A stretch of DNA of 64,000 bases from Lagopus muta (lineage: Eukaryota > Chordata > Aves > Galliformes > Phasianidae): positions 21,224,077 through 21,288,076 of the forward strand of contig NC_064438.1 of the NCBI RefSeq assembly GCF_023343835.1. The letters run 5' to 3'. The notes under the pieces were generated by a model that saw only the letters and a program-made list of their open reading frames with translations, was not told the origin of the DNA and ran no database searches. Below, piece after piece: positions 13,451-27,540 of this stretch; the stretch's first letter is position 1, and each line of letters starts with the position of its first letter. A program made the position numbers and the translations under genes.

Positions 13451-15333
13451 TCACTTGTCACATGTCACTCATTGACACATATCCTGCAACTGTTAATATA
13501 AATGAACTTGTTTATCCTATAAATGATAGATGGTAGAACAACCTTATCTCATGTTTTTAATGAGATTCAGTATCTTTGATGCTTAGATATTTCTATTGCC
13601 CTCCAAGCAATGGAACTTATATTGATTCATTTTATAAATAGCTACTATACGATGGTCATGATTGCTGAGTGATTGTAAGCAAGTTTTTTCTTTTGTTTTC
13701 TCTACTTTATTTTAAATTACTCTAAGGAGCATCTCATTGAATGGCTTATATTTTCACTGCCTGAACAGTCCTGGGATGAAAAATGCTTGTTGTCTGTTGG
13801 CTGTGAGAAAAGCAGACTTTTATAGCCACGTTAGTATCAGCTGTACTCTGAGCTGGGAATTCACTGACTGTTATTTGCCAGACACTGAAACAACATTGTA
13901 AATTGGCTTGGTTCCAGCCCTGCTTTGGAAGGAGTGCATAAACAGTTCATATCGTTTAAACATATCGCATTCCAGAAAGCTAGTTTTGTTGGAAATTGGG
14001 GACACAGAGCCATGTTGATACATCTGTATGGCTTCTGGACTACAGGTGTTATTTCAGTTAGCTGTCATGTCCTGTTAATTTAAGGGATGTTCCTATAAAA
14101 CTGCCTCTCACTATCTAAATCTGAATTATTCTCTGAAGGTCCCTCTCCTTCTTTCCCTTGACTATAGATATCTTGGTAAATCTTGGTTCCCAGTAAAAGT
14201 ATCTAGCTTACACATTTTACTCTAAACAGAATGCAGCCAGTCGTGTGCAACCCCTCCTTCATTAAGAGCCATGGAAGGCAATACAACCCTGATGAATTCA
14301 AAGAGATTAAAACTGGTTTTTCAGAGAGACTGCTAAAGTGTACAGCCTACATCAGGCTGGATCCACAGTTTGAGAAGCTGAAAATATTCCCATTTTAACA
14401 ACCATTATCACTGGACCAGAAGTGGCTTGGCCATCCTATATTAACTTTAAATGTATTTAGACAACCAATACAGTGAGCAGTCCATTGTACAAACTTGTGT
14501 GGTATTTGGGGTTGGAAGATATTTTAATCAATATTGGCTGTTGTGGAGTATAAAGCACACTGTTGCATCATTTCCACCCACTCCTAGGCCCTTCCAGGTG
14601 ATGGATTGCTTCTCTGTAAGGTTTCTTATGGCCGCAGGCTGTGTTACGGGTTGATAAGCTTGGCCTTTCCCTCTTTTGCGGTCTGCAGTGGCTTAGATCT
14701 GAAATGCACATGCCCAGGCCTTCCTTCAGTTTCCCTTTACGGCAGCAATGATAAAACCTGAGACATGTATCAAGGATGTAGCATTAAATTATTTTGACAG
14801 AGCTAAGATTACTTGCCCAGAGTGTCAGTCAGGAAGAAGAGAAAAGATAGCATGAGAAGTATAGCAGCCGAGGCTGGGGTCCAGAGAAGTGACTTGAGAG
14901 GTAACAAAGCAGCAGCCTGGGCACAAAGCTTCTTAGAAGAAGATTAGTCCTGGTAGCATCTGCAAATACTATGCATTGAATCCTGAAAGAGTCTGAGAGT
15001 CTCTGCCCTTTGAATATCTATGGATGTTGAAGATAAGCAAGACACGAGCAGTGGTAATTAGCATCTCCCTATCTTTTGTATACTGTCACTGATTTCCCGG
15101 TACCATGGTACATGCACCCTATTGCATCACTGCTTAACGATGACTAAATCAACTCTTATCTGGATTTCCATATGTTTGTTATAAATATTCATGTATTTAG
15201 TTTCACAACAAAGCTATAAGGTACATAATTTATTATTCCCATCCTGTGAATAAGGACCTTTCAGCCAAAAGACCATCATTTCTGTGTGTGGCTCCAACAT
15301 ACACTTTTTAAATGGAAATATGTCTTAAAGGAA
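13451..15333. other. Intergenic desert segment
   Basis: No exon, RNA gene or repeat element recognised. Begins with a short TCACATGTCACT-type duplication directly after the CR1 fragment. Confidence 0.5.
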
Positions 15334-15732
15334 CATAGAGTCATAGAATGGCCTGAGTTGGAAGGGATCTTAAAGATCATCTAGTTCCAAGCCCCTGTCA
15401 CAAGCAGGGTTGCCACCCACTGGATCAGGCTGCCCCAGAGCCCCATCCAACCTGGACTTGAATACCACCAGGGATGGGGGTACCCACGGCTTCACTGGGA
15501 AGCCTGTGCCATTGCCTCACCACCCTTACAGTGAATAATTTCTCCCTTATATCTAATATAGACCTACCCTCTTCTAGTTTTAAGCCGTTGCCTCTTGTTC
15601 TATCACTACATGCCCCTGTAAGAAGTCTCTCTCCAGCTTTCCTTTAGGTCCCCCTTGGAACTGGAAGGCTGCAATGATGTCTCCCTGGTGCCTTCCTTTT
15701 GCCAGGCTGAACAACACCAGCTCCAACTCAGC
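15334..15732 (-). mobile_element. CR1 LINE 3' region, antisense (about 400 bp)
   Basis: Starts CATAGAGTCATAGAATGGCC, then GTTGGAAGGGATCTTAAAGA, a typical stretch CTGCCCCAGAGCCCCATCCA, and GTTGCCTCTTGTTCTATCAC before TGCCAGGCTGAACAACACCA. This is the classical order of an inverted CR1 3' end reaching into the end of the reverse-transcriptase frame. Confidence 0.93.
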
Positions 15733-15809
15733 ATCACAAGTAGCAAGTGAAAATATTCTGATAAATCTGTCAGGATAAAGCTCTATCTGCATAAATTCAT
15801 TAAATATTT

Positions 15810-15826
15810 AAAAAAAAAAAAAAAAA
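15810..15826 (+). repeat. A17 homopolymer
   Basis: Run of A followed by GGGAGGGGGG, about 80 bp after an antisense CR1 fragment. Simple repeat. Confidence 0.8.
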
Positions 15827-18800
15827 GGGAGGGGGGCTGGAACATATGTTTGGGTTTTAATACAAATAATCTCACGAAATGCAGTTGTGGATAGATAAAG
15901 GGGTGGAACTAAGGGGTTATGAATGCTTTCTACCTATTCTTGAAGTTGGAAATTCGGTTCATAGCATTGCCATTCGAAAAATTACTTATTATATTTGTCA
16001 TTAATTCTAGTTCTTTTTAATGCATTAGCACAGAGTCTATAAGAGCTATGGGAACAGAGACATTGGAAGCTACTTCTTACACATCAGTGAAATAATGAAA
16101 CTCTGTGAACTAAAAAGAGGAACATGAGTTTAAAGGAACAAATTGCATCTGGAAATTTTATTTATGTATCAAAACTAATTATTGTAAGTTACACCTCAGT
16201 AGCACTTGAGGATTTCATTACAAGATCTAATTGGACTTATATGTACTATAAAAAGTTTTTTATCTTTTAATTGGTAGCAGAGATCAAAGCAAAGAGAAAG
16301 AGAGACAAACTTGGTATTTGTTCCAAAAACTCATCTTCTGGCTTCATTTGCATTTACATGGTTCTTTGGAGTTGCTCACAGTACAGATTTGTATTAGCAT
16401 GCCAAGAGAGAATCTGCTACTGGTCCTCCAGTTCAGTGCTTCAGAAGTTTGTCAGAGTCATTCATCCAGTCGGATCTTAATTATCAAAGGACGTTGCTTC
16501 AAGCTCTCCTCAAGCTTCCCAGGAACATGTTTGGTGAAAAGACAAGTAGCAGCTGTTGTGCTATTTTAATGCATGTTCATGATGAGGTGCAAGCCTATTT
16601 TCCCAAGGGTGAATGAGTCCTTGGAACAGCTCATCTGAATTAGGTTTGTGGGTCTGGACCACAGCCCTTTTAATCCTCACCCAACCTGGCAGCACAAATA
16701 TTTTTTTGGTTCTACCTTAAATGTAGCCAAGCTGAAACCTCCTTCAGAACCCATGGATCTTGAGAATGAGAATGGCTAAATTCTGCCTGCACTGTCCAGT
16801 GCGGTTTTGTGCACTCCACTAATGCCAGCCCATCTAACACCAAAACCAGAAGCATACTTGCTGTTCAGTTTGGATGTTGGTGGCTGGATGCTAGTGTTAC
16901 TGACATACCACACAACCAGATAGAGCAGTGGGTAGAGTTGGCTTACATGGTAACATCTCCAATATTAGAAGTAGTAAAGCAGCAGTGGGTCACTTTAGAG
17001 CCTCAGTGATGAAACCAGTGAGAGACCAGACATTGGTGACACCAAAATATCTGCTCACAAAATTCAAGCAGCATTCTTCATCTGAGCTGAAGTTAAACTG
17101 ACCAGAGTGCATCACTGGATGCTAACATCCAATATCAAACTGTAAGTGGACACAGCAACAGAGAGGGAAAAAAATTATATAATAGGGTCTTTTGAATGTT
17201 GAGCATTCATCCTGGCAGGCTGAGAAGCTGAATGAAAAAAAGCTGCCCAAGAGACTGAAGATTTTGAGTTGTAATTATTACTGATAACTGTTCCTGATTT
17301 GATTTGTTATATTTTACCAAATAATAGGTCTAACCTTTCTTCCTTTAAGTTTCTGTTTTATATGCAAACTCAATGTTTACAAGGGAATTATCAGCAGTTC
17401 AGGTTTCAGCTGAGAGGAATATAATCTTCCCAGTCTTCTGCATGTTCGAGCCAGTTTTGTGCTACAAGTATAAGAAGCCTACACTGGTACTGTCCACCTA
17501 GACTGGAAGAAACTCTGTGTGTTAGAAGTATAACATCTCCCTATTTGAAACCATGCATGCTGTCATACTACCTTTCTGGTTCTCCATCAGAAAACAGAAT
17601 AAACATATTCTGAATCTGCAAATAGAAATGACCATCAGGTTGCATTTATATCACCAGCAGAAGTAGAGGATACAGGAGCATTATTTTCAGAAGTTGCTGA
17701 CCTCCTTGCTGTCACCTTCCTCTGCCACCTTGTGGTTTTTTACTTCGCTGTATTGAAAAAGGAGACCACAATACTTACACACTGTTCTCCATAGGGTAGA
17801 ATTCAATTGATTTGGGAACCTTCAGAGAAAATGACTCAGGAAAGACAAAAGACGATGCTGACCCAAATTATACCATCATTTTATGTCTATGATGGTCCTA
17901 GGATGTGACCTCCACTGAAAAAGAATCCTGCTCCCCTTGTATCTGAACATCAGAGGAGTATTAAGGAGAGTATCTCTGAGGAAGCCCTTTGATTTCTTTT
18001 TCTCCAGCTCATTCTAGCTCTTACTCTCTCCTTAAAAAGGCCTAATGGTTTCAATAGTAGATTCTTCCCTTTCTTTTCCAGATATTAATTTAGAAGTTCA
18101 ATCTCCAATTCATTTGTTATAATAAAATAACCAAGAAGTATAAAGCAATCTAATTTTCTGTACTTCACAGAGGCCGATAAAATGATCACTTTGGGGCTTT
18201 AACATAATGATAGAGTTTAAGAGTTACCTAGAGCCATGCTGAAGATTCACATGTTTATGTAGGTTGTGGGTGTTTTATTACATCCTCATTACAAAAAAAT
18301 TTCTTATTCTATGATGAGGAGTTCCACAGTGACTGAAAGCAGCGGATCATGCTTTACAAAAGCACTTGTAAAAGCAGCCAACTTATTATAGAACGTATGT
18401 GCAGTTCTGTCTCTAAATTAATAGTTGCTCCCAGCTAAACAGCTGCAGAACTGATAGTGATCTGTGATACAGCTATACGTGCATTTGTTCCTGAATCATG
18501 ACAGCGCGCTGCACTAGGATGTATGAATATGATTCTAAGTCAAAGAAAGGTTGCTGCTTCCCTCTCATGGCCAGTCTGCCCCAGTGGCAATGCTGGGAAG
18601 TAAATCTCATTCTTAACTTATTTTTCCTATCTGAGAAAATGTATTTTTGAGATATGATTGTCCACACTCAACATGAAACAGTCCATATTAAGAAAACTGA
18701 CTGAAAAGCCTCACCTGCAGCTTGTACCTTACAAGACTGAAGAAAAAAACAGCCATGACACACAAAACCACCAGAAAATAAAACAGACTCCATTAGCTCC

Positions 18801-19302
18801 TTTGCTTTCATAACTACATGTTTATTTACTGTGGTAAATCTCCTGTAAATAAGCTCTTCGTTGCATGAAAGTTCTCCTCATTCATAATCCTCTGCCTGGA
18901 AAAACCTTAATCCTCTGTTTGCACAGGGGTGACCATACTTTGAAGGGCTAAACCACTGGAAGAGGACACTTCACAGACCAATAGCCCAAAAATGCATTTG
19001 GAGCTCTGGTGTATCAACATATACATGCAAGCTGATATCCCCCTGCCTGGGCAACCATTTTACATCTGTGAAAATTAACATCAAGCTTCTCCATTTTAAT
19101 TAGTTGAGTTTCAACACTCTTTATGAGTAAGTTTAAATGACAACCTAAGCAGCAAGACAACAAAAAATCAAACACTGTGATATGGATATGCCAGCTCAAA
19201 ATGGATAAGGCAATAATAAAACAGATTAGCATTGTGGTTTTCTTGCCAGGAATCCTAACATAATTTACATACTCGACAGGAATCACAGGAAAATAGATAG
19301 GG

Positions 19303-19375
19303 ACGTAGGATTGGCAGGGATTGCTTAAGTCATTGAGTCCAGTCCCCTGCTATCACAGGCAACCATGTCATATAA
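19303..19375 (-). mobile_element. Possible old CR1-like fragment
   Basis: GATTGGCAGGGATTGCTTAAGTCATTGAGTCCAGTCCCCTG has the word order of an inverted CR1 3' end (GGTTGGAAGGGACCT.. GAGTCCAACCCCCTG), but it is short and diverged and lacks the terminal ATTCTATG copies. Confidence 0.35.
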
Positions 19376-21440
19376 TCCCTCTCATAAATCCTTTGACTTG
19401 CCAGTGAGATGCAGCGAACACAGGAGAGAACACTGCAGCTGTTCAGTAGAGCAAAGAAAAACCCACAGCCAGTTTACAATAAAATATTCAACTGAAGTCA
19501 TACAGGGCTTTAATAGGGGTGAACATAAATGTTGGTTTAATTCATCTCTAACTCCAAAGTTTTCTGGCAGGTGTGAAAGGGCTGCATATGAGTATCTGAT
19601 GCAGGAAAGTCACATTCCTCCTTCACATATGAAGAAGGTCTATGAGAAGTGAGTTTGGGTTGCAGCACCAGGATGGATTTTGAATCATCAATACTGGTCC
19701 AGTATTCCAATTTACATATCATTTGAGGCATATTCAAGATGACATTTGATTAGGTTGTCTGCTGGCTCCAGGAAAGCAAATCTGGAAGGAGGAATAGAGC
19801 TGGTTCTTAATTCCTATTCTGAGCCAAATATCAGAGACATTCACCTATGACCTGTAGAGTTCTGAGAAAACCACAGGTTTTCTCCAGAAACGTGAAAGCT
19901 TCTGTTCAATATGTACGTCAGACATTTATTTTTGTCTTGCTCTATTTCAAGATACAAATACATAAGCCATTGCCAGCTGATTTGGCTGCCAGAAGGGCCA
20001 AATTCAGTGGCAAAAGAAAGGGATTAAGTGGAATAGCTCACTGAGGCTGATAAAACTAATGAGGAAACAGCCTGTATTGTTCGCTTCTATCAAGTGCACA
20101 TTAAGCAGTTTAACTTCTTGCTGTTTCTTTGTCAGTGGCTGATATTTATGTCTCCGTCTTAATGGGATACGCGTAGGTCTCTCTTTCAGAGCTTTTCATG
20201 ATCTGGGATGTATTCTTAGCAAAAATATGAGCAGTAAATAATCAAGACCTTTGAACTAGGATAGTTCCCTGAGCAAAAGAGAGCTGCTATCTATTTATTC
20301 CCTGTGGAGGCAGTTAATATTGTGAATGACCGAGGAAGAGAAGCATAGCTGTGGAGCATCTTCTCATCTATCTTGCCAAGTCTGGACAGAGGAGTGGCTG
20401 CTTTGGTCAGCAGTAGGTAAGGGCTAAGAATTCATTGGTCTCCCGTTGTCATAAGTTCAGTGCAGGAAGAGGAGTGAGTAGGAAATGAGGAAAGTGTAGC
20501 TAGTCCACAAAAGTTGCCATTGTAATGCTCATGCTCAGTTACCTTCACTAGCCACAGGTTTGAAATATTTTAAAGGCAGAACTGGGATTAATCCCCTCCA
20601 ATCGAGCCCTTCCAAACTAACATGAGATAACATGGTGGGTGTAGCAATGTTCTTAAGTGAATATTGCACTTCTACTATATATTCTGCTCTTTTTTTTACG
20701 TTGGGTGTAAGATTATATTGTGTTTTCAGGTTTCCTTTATGAAAGGATATAATTTAAACTACAAAAACAGTTCATTAGGATTCTCTAAAGGACACAGAGA
20801 GAAAAGTGGCACTACATCAAGGAGCAAGTGCTTGTTTAGAATATGGTATAGATAAGATGAGGAAAAGAAAGAAAAATGGCCAGTTCACAGAGCTGAGGTA
20901 CCATTCTTCCAGAGGTATTAATACAGATGTGTACATAATGAGCTATTCTGGCCTTTGAGCCTTGGAAAAGAGAGAAACAAAGAATAAATGTGAGAATTAA
21001 AATAAGAATTAAAACACTGGCAGAAAATGATAAGCAAATGACTTCGAGTCTGTTAGTGCCAAATATATCCAGAGGGTTCCAGTAATGGCCTGACTTACCA
21101 GGAAAGCCCTCTTATTGTCACCTTGTTCAAAACACAGAATGTTGATGTTTCTGTCTGTATATCACAGTAATTTGTGGATATTCAGTAGACTAAACTTTCT
21201 GCAGCATTCCTGACTACTTATAAAAGTTAGATGTTAGTGGGTGTTGGGGTTTTTTTGCCATATGGATGAACAGGACGGAGTGGTAACAGTTCCCTTGCCT
21301 TTGTCTGTAGACCCGAACTGGTAGACCTCAAACAGAGACTATACCCTTTTAAGGGAGGTCAAGAAATTCAGACATGAAAAACACACAGACAAGTATCTCT
21401 AAAGTAAAATAGTAGAGTTTTTGGGGGTGCAAACTGCAGA

Positions 21441-21460
21441 ATGCAAATGCAAATGCAAAG
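21441..21460 (+). promoter_or_regulatory. Three overlapping octamer-type motifs
   Basis: ATGCAAATGCAAATGCAAAG contains ATGCAAAT at 21441 and 21447 and ATGCAAAG at 21453. ATGCAAAT is the POU/Oct consensus. It may equally be a chance 6-bp microsatellite. Confidence 0.3.
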
Positions 21461-23149
21461 TCTGGAGAGGCTTTGTCAGTCAGCAAGCTTAGTAAACAAT
21501 AACACTTTTTTAGAAAATTCATGAAGCTTTATGTCCTTCTTCAAAAGCCTTAAAACATTTTGAAAAGCTAAAGTATTTTCTTAAAAACCTTTCATTGTGA
21601 AGTTTCTTTGTTCTTATTTCCACTATTGAAACTTACAGCATCCTCTTCACCAAAGCATATCCAACAGCGCAGAGAAGTTATTTCCATCTCCTGTTAACAG
21701 TGGATCTATATTCCCCACATTTCCCTGTCACTTGCTAAGGTCCATGTTTTAAGGTCCATGGAGGACTTTAGGTCCATGTCCCTCTGAAAAAGCAAGGAAG
21801 GTCAACTGTGTACAGTATTCCTAACATCACAAAATCACAAAATCTTCACACTGTTGCCACAGTGGATGTAATTAGTGTCCTGTATCTTCTGGGCTGACCA
21901 GGTGAGGAGCTGACAGGCCCTCATCCTGTGAGTTCCTGAGTGCCTTGGGATGCCCAGACAGATATGAGTGAGAGCATCAAAGTGACCAGAAATGCAAGAG
22001 GGAAGGCAAATAAACTAAACTGCACAAGAACTGGACTCTGCACACTGGGCAGGAGTGGCAGAGCCCTTCCAAGAAGTGTCACTGCTGATATGTCTCGATG
22101 GCTGCTGGTATTTCCTGAGATTAAAGGCTGGGAAGGGATAATTTCTAAGAGCAACAAAAAGAAACAAAATATAAGACAAGGACAAACACTCACTGCTGCC
22201 ACATGTTGGAGAGTAGAGAGAATAAAAGAATAAGGGATAAAAGAAGCAGTAGCTAATTAAGGAGTAATGTACTTTGTGTCTCTCCCTCCTCTAATTACAG
22301 TCACGCTGGCAACTGACTTGCTCCTCTTCCTCTGCCAGGAAACAGGAATGCTGACAAAATGCACTTACACAGTGAAGGGTCCCCAGTGCTTTTCCTGCAG
22401 AGTGGCATCATCTGTCCGTGGAGAAAGCACACCCTCATCACTTACAACAGAGACGCACTGTGCTGTTCTGAGGGGAATGAGACATCACCCGCTCAGTCAC
22501 TAGCTTTCCTGCTCAGTACTCTCATAAATGCACCAGATGATACTAACAGGAGTGGACTGAGAAGGGAAATGACTTGTTTCTTCTCTACCTTTCATCCTGT
22601 GCAGCGCTGCTTACCTACTTATACAGCACACTAATACAGCCTGCTGATGGTTGCAACTAGTCTACCTCCTTCTGGGCAGAATTCCCTTCTGTCTGAGGTA
22701 CAAGAGCAGAGCATATTGCAACTGTGAAAATGTCACCAAATTACAGCAAGGTGAGCATTTACATGGGAAAAAAGGAAGAAAAAGAAAAAGACCTGCTAGC
22801 CAGCAAGCATTTTTAAAGCATGTTAACAAATCCAGCTTATCTCACATGCCAGTTCTCCCCCGCCCCATTCCCATTCCCACTGAATAGACACTAATTGAAA
22901 ATTATGTTTTCAGTGTGAAGCCTTTTTCTAATTTGGTCTTGTTTAGAAGCATTTAGGGATCCTATGGTTTGTTGTATTTCTGAAGTGGCTTGCATGAAGT
23001 CCCCAGGGAAGCCAACAAAGGGCACTGTCAACACTTTCTGGCAGACAGCAAGGCTTTCAGCTCAGCACAGAATATTCATGTGCTCCAAGGAGGACAGATT
23101 TCTGGGGCAGAGGATACAGATGCAGAGCTCCAATACAAAGCATCTAGCA

Positions 23150-23418
23150 AAATATGCATACAGGGGAAATGGTTTCAGACTAAAAGAGGGGAGATTCCAA
23201 TTGGATATAAGGAAGTTCTTTACAGTAAGGTGGTGAGGCACTGGAACAGGTTGCCCACAGAGCTGGTGGATGCCCCATCCCTGGAGATGTTCAAATCAGG
23301 CTGGACAGGACTCCGAGCAACCTGATCTAGATTCAGGTGTCCCTGTTCATTGCAGGGGAGATGGACTGGATGGGCTTTAAAGGTCCATTCCAACTTAAAT
23401 GATTCTATGTTTCTGTGA
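23150..23418 (+). mobile_element. CR1 LINE 3' end, sense
   Basis: Contains AAGTTCTTTACAGTAAGGTG, GAGGCACTGGAACAGGTTGC, CCATCCCTGGAGATGTTCAA and CATTCCAACTTAAATGATTC, then degenerate copies ATTCTATG / TTTCTGTG at the end. 5'-truncated copy. Confidence 0.92.
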
Positions 23419-26400
23419 AAATGCCACAAAGTCTGTCTCTCTTCAGGGTTCGTTTGCAATCAAGGAAGAACTCAGTATGCTGAGTGTATTAAAATATTAA
23501 AGTATTTTTTTAATGAGGAAGGTAGAATTACCAATGCAGTATCATTAGATATGCTCACAAGCATGCTTCATAGTCTTTAAATCATGTATACACATCACAT
23601 TGCATATGCAAAAATCTTTTCATGCATTTATGTACACTTCCACATAGTATGACAAATGAATATACAAATTATAAAACACTTTGTGTTTACCCAGCAAAGT
23701 ATGAAGTCACACACTCAGACGTGTATTACGCATATGTCTAAATATTTGGCATCTGCATACCAGACATTTTTTATATAGGCATATATGTGCAGTGCATTAT
23801 AAATGAACGTCTTCCCCAGTCAGACAAGGCACAGGAGCAGCATGCACCTTTCAACACGCTCTTGTAGGATCTGCCTACCATCAGCCCTCCCAATAAATTT
23901 CCAATTGGTTATACCTATGTGCATTAACAAAACCTGTGCGGTTTACTGCATCTTCGAATCTATACATATAAAATACATGCCTGTGTATTCATTTACTTAG
24001 TACAGCATGGTAATGAGGAGAAAAGCAATGCAATGGAATGCAGTGAAGACTTCAGAAAACAATTTATTAAACAGAAAGCCCTGTTCCTATTTTTGAGTTT
24101 TCAGATTAGTGTAGGAACTGGTCTACATCCCAAAGTTTTGCTGGCACAGCTAAGTTAAGAAGATAACAAATGAGCACATTAATTGACATCCCCATGACAA
24201 CAAAAGTCTTACAGCTATGCCAGAAGAAATCTCCTTGACAGTCTAATTTCTCTAGCTCGTGAAATGGGAGAAGGGAAAATAACATTTTCCTCTATTTTTT
24301 TAGGATAATTTGAGATACAAATTACCATCAAACTTTTTCCAACTTAACAAAGACCTGAATCTGCTTAGGATGATTTCTCTCATTAAAATGGCTCACGGTG
24401 TTAAAGGAATGTTATTTAACTCAAATCTAGTCAAAATCTGGATTTCTGTTCAGATCTGACTGCTACCAGACTCTTTTTAAACTACAATACAAGAACAGTA
24501 CCTGCTGCAGGCTGTGGTTTCTGTAGCCACGCTCACACAGCTTGCTGCCATATTTCACCCAGGTGACTGAGACCTTTCATAAAGTGTTAAGTGCTATTTT
24601 GAATGGCTATTCCATTTATTTCAGATATTCAACCCTATATACTTGGGATTTTCCTTAAGTACCTCTGGAAAATATTTCCAAAGCCTGCTAAGAATAAACC
24701 TCAAATCCTTCTGATTCTTTTCTCTCTTTTGTCACCATCCATCTCCTCCCACACAGCCTGCACCATTTTCACAGTCTCATCAGCCAGCACAGATGAAAGC
24801 AGCGCTCTGTGCCATTCCAGTTGCCACTGCAAACACACAGAAGCTGTGGAGATGTTCTCACAGATTGCTGCCATGTGGCCTTAGCTCTGTAACCTGCCAC
24901 CATGCTGTGGATTGGCCCTCAGGGTTCTGGACATGGTTACAACAGCTGTCCCACCAGCTCAGGAGTGCTGGAAGATGCAGGGGGCAGGAGAGTCAGCATT
25001 CAGGGTGGAAATTCTCTTTTTGAATGTATAATTCAAGAGGCAACTGGTAGGGAATGTCCTGGGACAATAGTCAGCATCTGTTGGGTGTCTGGGTAAAGAC
25101 AGGTCAAATTTTTGGATGTCTGTGCAAGATTCGGCTCCAAGTCACTGCCACTTACTTAAGCATCAGAGTTCCTGAAGGTAAACATGCCGCCCATGTTTGT
25201 CTAGGCTCAGTTTGGTGCAGACAGATGGGATGCTCTGCTGGAGGTGGGCAGTGACATGAGAAAGGTGGTGCCAGCAGATGTTACAAGGCATGCCGCTGCT
25301 CACAGCTCACCGAGGGCTTTGTACACACATGGTTTGGAGTTTGAGAGGAAAAACACTGAATGCGTTTACAAGGTGTCAGAACCTGTTAGTAGAAATGGGT
25401 ACCAATGCATTGGGCTGCAATATCTGGATGAGCACAACAGCAGGCTTACTAGTGAGAATGCAGATGGTCTGGAAGCTTTCATATTCAATAAAACTGGTGA
25501 TCACCATAACAGACATAAATGTTGTTCATATTCTCCCCGTAATTCTCTAGACCATTTATGTATGATTAAATCTTCTACTCAAAAACCTACACACTAGAAA
25601 TGAGTTGTTTAATCATTTGTAGCTTCAGGATAATATTAGAAAGCATTTTAGTGTCAAAAAGGGAAATGTAGCTGCCTCTCAGTAAATGGGAAGACCATAG
25701 AGGTCTACCCATTGAAGGCAGAAGCAGTTTTGCCCAATACTTGTGAGAACAAGGTGGAAATGTGCTCTGAGCATTGTGAGGTAGCCATGCATAATTCCTT
25801 CTCCAAAGTGACAGCTGCCTGGGACATGTACGCAAGGATTCCTTATGTTCTGATTTTGTCCTTTTGCTTCATTAAACTTGTAGTTGCACTGCTTTCTTTA
25901 TGCTTGGTGTGGCATTCCATCAATACTGCTATGAAATTTCATGAATTTAACAGAGTATCAAGAGACAGTGCTTCATGGATGGTAGCACAAATGTTTTATG
26001 TAGTTACATGAAATATTTCACAAGATACCTGATGAGTATTTCGTATGGTCTGATTTGTGTGATTCCAGGGTTATGTCTTATTCAAGCTGTAGAAACACTT
26101 AATCAGAATGGCAAGGAATAATTCATGAAATATTGCTCGAATATTCATATGAAACTGCTTGAGATGTTTCATGACTAGCCATACAACCATTTGGGAAGAA
26201 TTTTTTACAAAGCTTTCTTTTTGTACCTTCCTCAAAATATTACTACCACTTTTCAATTATGCTAATGTTTAATTCAAAAATACTTTGAGAACAATAGCTC
26301 TCTTCCCTTCTTAATGATTGTGTAGACGTGAAAGGGTTTTTCAGTAAGTATGAAACATAGGCACAGACACTGGTTTAGTTTCCCAGTTCATTAGAGCTTT

Positions 26401-27289
26401 CTAAACATCCTCTTCCCAGTTGTGTCTCTGCACCTCCTCCTCCTTCCTGGGAGTCTGGAAGCAGCCAAAACTAAACAATGGGTGCAGATGGACAGCTGCT
26501 GTCCTGCTCCAGCATGCTGTTTGCAGGCCAGCAGTACAGACACACAAACACCTGGAGGCAGAAGTAGGTGTCTGCCCGAATTATTTTCCATAACCAGTAT
26601 TGTATACACGTGGATCTTTATAGTACGGGTAGAACAAACCTAGAATAAACCTATTATCCACCTCCCTTTCATAGATGCCCTTTGAGCTGTACAATCTGTA
26701 GCCGCTATCTCCATTCTTAAGTTGTCTTGCCAAACATTACACTTCACAGTCACATTTTTCTGTGCTTTGAGATGTTTGCTCTCTATTATTACTCTATGAA
26801 TGGTCCAGACAAACAAAATGCAATTGGCTTTGGCAAGTGTTGAGTTTTCAATCTTTACATGGCCTTCCCTATGTCGAAAGGCACGCAGCATTATGGGATC
26901 CAAATAATAGTGCCAATTAGTGATAGTTAACATGCAAGGCACGAATGCTTCCTGCCAGGCCCTTAGCAGCTTTTGAGCAACAGAAGAGAGCTAAGATTAC
27001 TACCTGGCTCACAAATCCTTAGAAGGATGTTCTGCAATTGCTACTCAACGCAGTGAGGTAAGCAGCAAAACTGATATCATCAGGCTGCTATCACACATAC
27101 AAAGTCCACAAGCTGGAAAAATAGGAAAAATAAACATTTTATTTCCCTTATCTCGTTCTCCTGCTGATTTGGGCGATGTCACCAGGAATAGCCTATTGTA
27201 ACGCTTTTTTGGACAGAAATGCAGCGTGGTTCTCAATGCTGCATAGAAATCGTTTAATAAAGACTCAGTACTGTTCTGGCAGACAGCCG
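23419..27289. other. Intergenic desert segment
   Basis: AT-rich with several short open frames and no recognised exon or element. A somewhat GC-richer stretch at 24790-25330 has overlapping open frames without resemblance to a known protein. Confidence 0.5.
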
Positions 27290-27475
27290 AGGAAATAACT
27301 CTTCATCTCCTCGGGATGGCTGAGCTGCCGCCGCTGAGCCCTTCCCGACGGGAGCGGAGGCTGAGACACCCCGCTCCATCCGTGGTGGCCGAGCGCCGCC
27401 TGCTGCACGGCCCGGGAACCGGCGGGCGGCCGGTTAGAAGAATTAGAATTCGGGACTGATTGCTCGTCTGGCATA
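27290..27475. promoter_or_regulatory. Isolated CpG-rich patch upstream of API5
   Basis: About 19 CpG dinucleotides in 180 bp, flanked by AT-rich sequence, some 1.5 kb before the API5 start codon. It directly precedes a short CR1 3' remnant. It could be a small island (a promoter of an upstream noncoding transcript) or part of an unrecognised repeat. Confidence 0.4.
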
Positions 27476-27483
27476 AACGGATA

Positions 27484-27540
27484 AATGGAACGGGATGACC
27501 TCTAAGGTTCCCTCCAATCTAAGCCATTCTATGATTCAAT
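27484..27540 (+). mobile_element. CR1 3' terminal remnant, sense
   Basis: GGGATGACCTCTAAGGTTCC, CTCCAATCTAAGCCATTCTATGATTCAATG: the last 55 or so bp of a CR1 element with its 8-bp tail repeats. Confidence 0.8.

Larger units (their letters stand above)
15827..23149. other. Intergenic desert segment
   Basis: No convincing gene. Noted within: three overlapping octamer-type motifs at 21441-21460 and a possible old repeat at about 19303-19375. Open frames stay below 98 codons and resemble no family I know. Confidence 0.55.

Noticed and set aside
21828-21846. ATCACAAAATCACAAAATC as a CR1 tail in reverse
   Set aside because: Two degenerate copies only, with no CR1 body next to them.
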